A stretch of 15,594 nt of DNA, from the NCBI GenBank assembly GCA_023268595.1, contig JALQUD010000013.1:1-15594 (forward strand). Direction: 5' to 3'. Source of the stretch: Candidatus Saccharimonadia bacterium. Lineage in GTDB: Bacteria; Patescibacteriota; Saccharimonadia; Saccharimonadales; UBA4665. Both the position numbers and the translations under genes were made by a program. The notes under the pieces were generated by a model. That model ran no database searches. It worked only from the letters and a program-made list of their open reading frames with translations, and was not told the origin of the DNA. Positions 12,977 to 15,594 of the stretch are shown here, one piece after another. Position 1 is the first letter of the stretch. Each line of letters starts with the position of its first letter.

Positions 12977-12993
12977 GTCTGGTCAGACCAACA

Positions 12994-13713
12994 CTACGAG
13001 TGGTAGCCGGTGCCGGCAGTCTTAGCCTTGACGGCCACGATGTCACCGCTATGGTACGGTGAATCACCTTTCAGTAGATGCTCCACCAGCAGGCTGACGC
13101 TGTGCGCCGGTTGGGAATCCTTGGCAACCTTCGGAAAATACTTTTCCATGGCCGGTGTCATGGTGTCGCCCGGCGACACGCCATAGACGCGCGGGCCGAT
13201 CGGATAATCCTGCGCCAAGCCCACCAGGAAATCTTCCATGGCACGCTTGCTGGTGTAATACGGTAGCCAGCCGGATGCGGCGTCACCCTTGTTGTTGCGC
13301 AGCTCCCCTTCGAACATGGCGCTGATGCCGACGACCGCACCGTCCCGCGGCAAGTTAGGCATCAGCCGCGCGGTCAGCATCATGAAGCTGGTGATACCGA
13401 CGTTCATGGTGGCGGCGATCCAGGCCGGGTCATAGTCTTCCAGGTCACGATTGACGAAGGCCTCGTTCTCGTCGTGCCAGATACCGGCAGCATGGATGAT
13501 GGCGTCGATGCGCGGGTAGCGCTCCGCCAGATCTTCCGCCAGCGCCGCCACGGCGGCCAAGTCGGCCAGATCGCAATCATCGCGCCCAAGGCCGAGCACT
13601 TCCCAGCCAGCGTCAGCCAGAGTATTGACGGTAGCTTCACCGATTCCCGGCCCACTCCCGAATACGATAGCTAGTTTCTTTTCAATCTCGGCATTCTGTG
13701 TCGGTTCTGGCAT
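12994..13713 (-). CDS. Short-chain dehydrogenase/reductase (SDR)
   Basis: NAD(P)-dependent oxidoreductase with a Rossmann fold, 239 residues. Motifs are FGSGPGIGEA at 18-27 (a variant of TGxxxGIG), HAAGIW at 74-79 in place of the usual NNAG, the catalytic Ser in GISAMFEG (S131) and YYTSK at 152-156 with the catalytic Tyr and Lys. The loop GVSPGDTMTP fits classical SDRs. The substrate cannot be deduced. Relatives include 3-oxoacyl-ACP reductases and sugar dehydrogenases. The ATG has a good GGAGG site 8 nt upstream. A TTTACG-17-TAATAA promoter candidate precedes it. Confidence 0.92.
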   Translation of the reverse strand: MPEPTQNAEIEKKLAIVFGSGPGIGEATVNTLADAGWEVLGLGRDDCDLADLAAVAALAEDLAERYPRIDAIIHAAGIWHDENEAFVNRDLEDYDPAWIAATMNVGITSFMMLTARLMPNLPRDGAVVGISAMFEGELRNNKGDAASGWLPYYTSKRAMEDFLVGLAQDYPIGPRVYGVSPGDTMTPAMEKYFPKVAKDSQPAHSVSLLVEHLLKGDSPYHSGDIVAVKAKTAGTGYHS

Positions 13714-13799
13714 AAGGTCTTCCTCCGGAATCTAGTCTGCTTATTATTACAGCCTATATCACAATCCGTAAACGGAGCTGTGAAACTTGCCACAGACTT

Positions 13800-15509
13800 T
13801 TACAGCAACTGCTGTAAGCGTTGCCAGAGCTCGGCCGGTTGGCGGCCACTCTGGGCAACGGCAGCATCCAAGTCGACACCGCCCTTGAATTGGCGTAGCA
13901 GGAAGTCATCCTCCTCTTTGCTCCACTTCATAGCCTCGCTTGCCGCATCCTGGCCGGCACCGGTATATGCCATGATCACTTCCAGTATGCCGTCGCCGTA
14001 ATCCTGCACCCGTTTAGGCCCGAAGCCTTTGATACCGAGCAACTTCTGCCGGGTCACCGGCTTGATGCGCGCCAACTCCTGCAATGCCGTGTCATGCGCC
14101 ACCATGTATGGTGCCAAGCTTTTGGTACGGGCCTGCTCCATGCGCCAGGTACGCAAGCGACTGAACAAGTCCTCATCGTAGTTCTGGACCGCTAGCGACG
14201 GTTCACCATCAGCCGCTTCAGCGTCGTCGGTTGCCGGCGCATCTTCCGGCCAATCATCGGTCACGTCGGCCAGCGCCTCGGAAGCACTACGCAGCTCAAC
14301 ATCGAAATGAAAGATCTGCGGATGCATGGCCAGGGCCAAGTTGTTGATTCCCTTCAGATATACCCCGTCGATGCTACGCACACGGCTAAGCGCCACGTAG
14401 CCCATACCGGGCGTGAACGACCGGCTCAGGTCGATTTCGGCCGCATCCAGGCTCATACCCTGCGACTTATGGATGGTGATGGCCCATGCCAACCGCAGCG
14501 GCAGTTGCACTACCTCGGCCCGCTTCTTGCCGTCTTCTTCTAGCGCCCAAGAGTGTGGTTCCACCTTGACCGTCCGGCCGTTGCTGAGCAGCTCCACCAA
14601 AGGCAGGCCGTCCTTGAAGCCAGTCACCCTGCCCCGCGTGCCGTTCACGAAGCCGGCACCGAAGTTATTAGCCACGAACATCACCTCGGCACCTTCTTTC
14701 AACTCCAGCTGTTCAGGTGCCAGCACACTCTTGATCAGCTGCTCCACCTTTGGCGCAGCACCCTTGGATTCCATGATGTACGGCTTCATGGCCGTCGATA
14801 GCGACGTCAGGTGTTGCTGGTTGATGGTCTCGACGTCCACATTATGCGTGTACAGCCGCGTCACCGGCTCGTCGTCATCCGGCTTGGCGCTCATGCGCTC
14901 GCGCAGCATCTCTTCATACAGCTCATCCACGTCACCCTTGCGCATGGCATTCAATAGGTCCAGCAGACCGTCCTGCTGCTGACGGTGCTGCTCGGTCAGG
15001 TAACAGACATGCGGCGCCAATTCCTGCCAGGCGGACGAGGTGTGTGCGAAGTCGATCATCTCACCATTACGGTTGATCGGCGGCAGCTGGAACAGGTCGC
15101 CCACCAGCACCACTTGCAAGCCGCCGAACGGCTTTTCGCTGTCACGCAACAGCTTGCAGGTCTCATTGACCATGTCAAGCCGCTTGCCGTGCAGCATCGA
15201 TACCTCATCGATCACCAGCACGTCAGCCGCGTTGTAGCGCTTGACCAGCCGTTCGTTCTGGCGAAGCCGGTCACGGTCCCAGTCGCTCAGGAAATCTTTG
15301 ATGCCCAGCCCGGACCACGAGTGGATGGTCGTACCCCCGATGTGCGTGGCCGCGATACCGGTACTGGCCGTGACGGCGACCGTACGGTTCTGTTTGCCAG
15401 CACGTTTGATAAATTCGTTTAATACGAAGGTTTTGCCAGCTCCCGGTGGCCCCGTCAGGAACACCGAGTTCGCCTCCAGCATTACCCTCAATGCCTGTCG
15501 TTGTCTCAT
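13800..15509 (-). CDS. Pif1-like DNA helicase with HRDC and C-terminal HTH-like segment
   Basis: SF1B 5'-3' helicase, 569 residues. Helicase motifs in order: Walker A GPPGAGKT at 20-27, TASTGIAA at 47-54, Walker B VIDEVSML at 99-106, GDLFQLPP at 137-144, the second RecA domain motif WAITIHKSQGMSLDAAEID at 342-360 and YVALSRVRS at 371-379. An acidic linker (about 415-437) leads to an HRDC domain at 444-513 (DLFSRLRTWRMEQA... LLGIKGFGPKRVQDYG), a nucleic-acid binding module usual in RecQ helicases. A final segment, WSKEEDDFLLRQF... GRQPAELWQRLQQL, at 529-568 resembles a small HTH module. A TATAAT box sits 9 nt before the ATG. A role in fork or recombination repair is inferred. Confidence 0.93.
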   Translation of the reverse strand: MRQRQALRVMLEANSVFLTGPPGAGKTFVLNEFIKRAGKQNRTVAVTASTGIAATHIGGTTIHSWSGLGIKDFLSDWDRDRLRQNERLVKRYNAADVLVIDEVSMLHGKRLDMVNETCKLLRDSEKPFGGLQVVLVGDLFQLPPINRNGEMIDFAHTSSAWQELAPHVCYLTEQHRQQQDGLLDLLNAMRKGDVDELYEEMLRERMSAKPDDDEPVTRLYTHNVDVETINQQHLTSLSTAMKPYIMESKGAAPKVEQLIKSVLAPEQLELKEGAEVMFVANNFGAGFVNGTRGRVTGFKDGLPLVELLSNGRTVKVEPHSWALEEDGKKRAEVVQLPLRLAWAITIHKSQGMSLDAAEIDLSRSFTPGMGYVALSRVRSIDGVYLKGINNLALAMHPQIFHFDVELRSASEALADVTDDWPEDAPATDDAEAADGEPSLAVQNYDEDLFSRLRTWRMEQARTKSLAPYMVAHDTALQELARIKPVTRQKLLGIKGFGPKRVQDYGDGILEVIMAYTGAGQDAASEAMKWSKEEDDFLLRQFKGGVDLDAAVAQSGRQPAELWQRLQQLL

Positions 15510-15518
15510 ACCGTTCCG

Positions 15519-15524
15519 ATTATA
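15519..15524 (-). promoter_or_regulatory. -10 element 9 nt before the helicase start
   Basis: A perfect TATAAT on the minus strand, 9 nt upstream of the ATG at 15509 and 9 nt past the stop of the preceding gene. No consensus -35 is found in that gene's last codons. Confidence 0.45.
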
Positions 15525-15532
15525 CAGGCAGC

Positions 15533-15594
15533 TCAGGCTTTGCGCTTGCGGAAATCGTGGTAGCGCAGCTCTTTCTTGTACTCGTCAAGCTGCT
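15533..15594 (-). CDS. Unidentified gene, C-terminal end only
   Basis: Only the last 19 full codons and a TGA stop are in the window. They read as a charged helical tail (QLDEYKKELRYHDFRKRKA). Codon use fits its neighbours. The stop lies 23 nt before the helicase ATG. No family can be assigned from this fragment. Confidence 0.6.
   Translation of the reverse strand, partial: QLDEYKKELRYHDFRKRKA

Noticed and set aside
13800..13817. TTACAGCA-AC-TGCTGTAA hairpin over the helicase stop codon
   Set aside because: It mainly reflects the Leu-Gln-Gln-Leu-Leu codons, and no T-tract follows on the minus strand.
14413..14982. A 189-codon plus-strand frame rich in Ser and Cys
   Set aside because: Composition is typical of an antisense shadow, and it lies wholly within the helicase gene.
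1..15594. CRISPR arrays, insertion sequences, tRNA or rRNA genes
   Set aside because: No regularly spaced direct repeats, transposase motifs, CCA-ended cloverleaf patterns or rRNA signatures were seen.

Overview
The window looks like a chromosomal segment of a small-genome bacterium of the Patescibacteria (CPR) group, most likely Candidatus Saccharibacteria (TM7). The reasons are inferential: a very compact dcw (division and cell wall) cluster, a CDP-archaeol-synthase-type lipid gene beside a CDP-alcohol phosphotransferase, a Pif1-type helicase fused to an HRDC domain, and A-rich leaders with few Shine-Dalgarno sites. TGA is used as an ordinary stop (ftsI, mraY, the antitoxin gene, the lipid genes), which argues against Gracilibacteria or Absconditabacteria, where TGA encodes glycine. 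No rRNA, tRNA, insertion sequence or CRISPR array was seen.

Region 1 (1-6528, minus strand) is the dcw cluster. Read in transcription order from the right it holds a small uncharacterised gene, mraZ, rsmH, a 30-codon ORF, an ftsL-like gene, ftsI, mraY and ftsW (cut by the left edge). murE, murF and murD, which usually lie between ftsI and ftsW, are absent here. The mraZ promoter carries four TGGGT repeats at 10, 21 and 10 bp spacing, a convincing MraZ autoregulatory operator, and perfect or near-perfect DnaA boxes lie just upstream. The mraZ-rsmH gap holds a nested inverted-repeat structure and three dyads. The rsmH-ftsL gap holds the small ORF followed by a 13-bp perfect hairpin.

Region 2 (7011-7868, plus strand) is the only plus-strand gene. 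It encodes a protein with a putative transglutaminase-like Cys-His-Asp triad.

Region 3 (7870-12196, minus strand) is metabolic: a metallo-beta-lactamase-fold hydrolase, then a tight run of CDP-alcohol phosphatidyltransferase, PHP phosphoesterase and CDP-archaeol-synthase-like cytidylyltransferase. A GH1 beta-glycosidase with an odd basic tail follows. The two lipid enzymes suggest a phospholipid headgroup pathway: activation with CTP, then transfer to an alcohol.

Region 4 (12297-15594, minus strand) holds a Phd/VapC toxin-antitoxin pair with an operator inside its promoter spacer, a short-chain dehydrogenase, the Pif1-HRDC helicase and the last codons of an unidentified gene. Several genes in the window have a TATACT- or TATAAT-like -10 element only 7-9 nt before the start codon, suggesting that leaderless transcription is common here.
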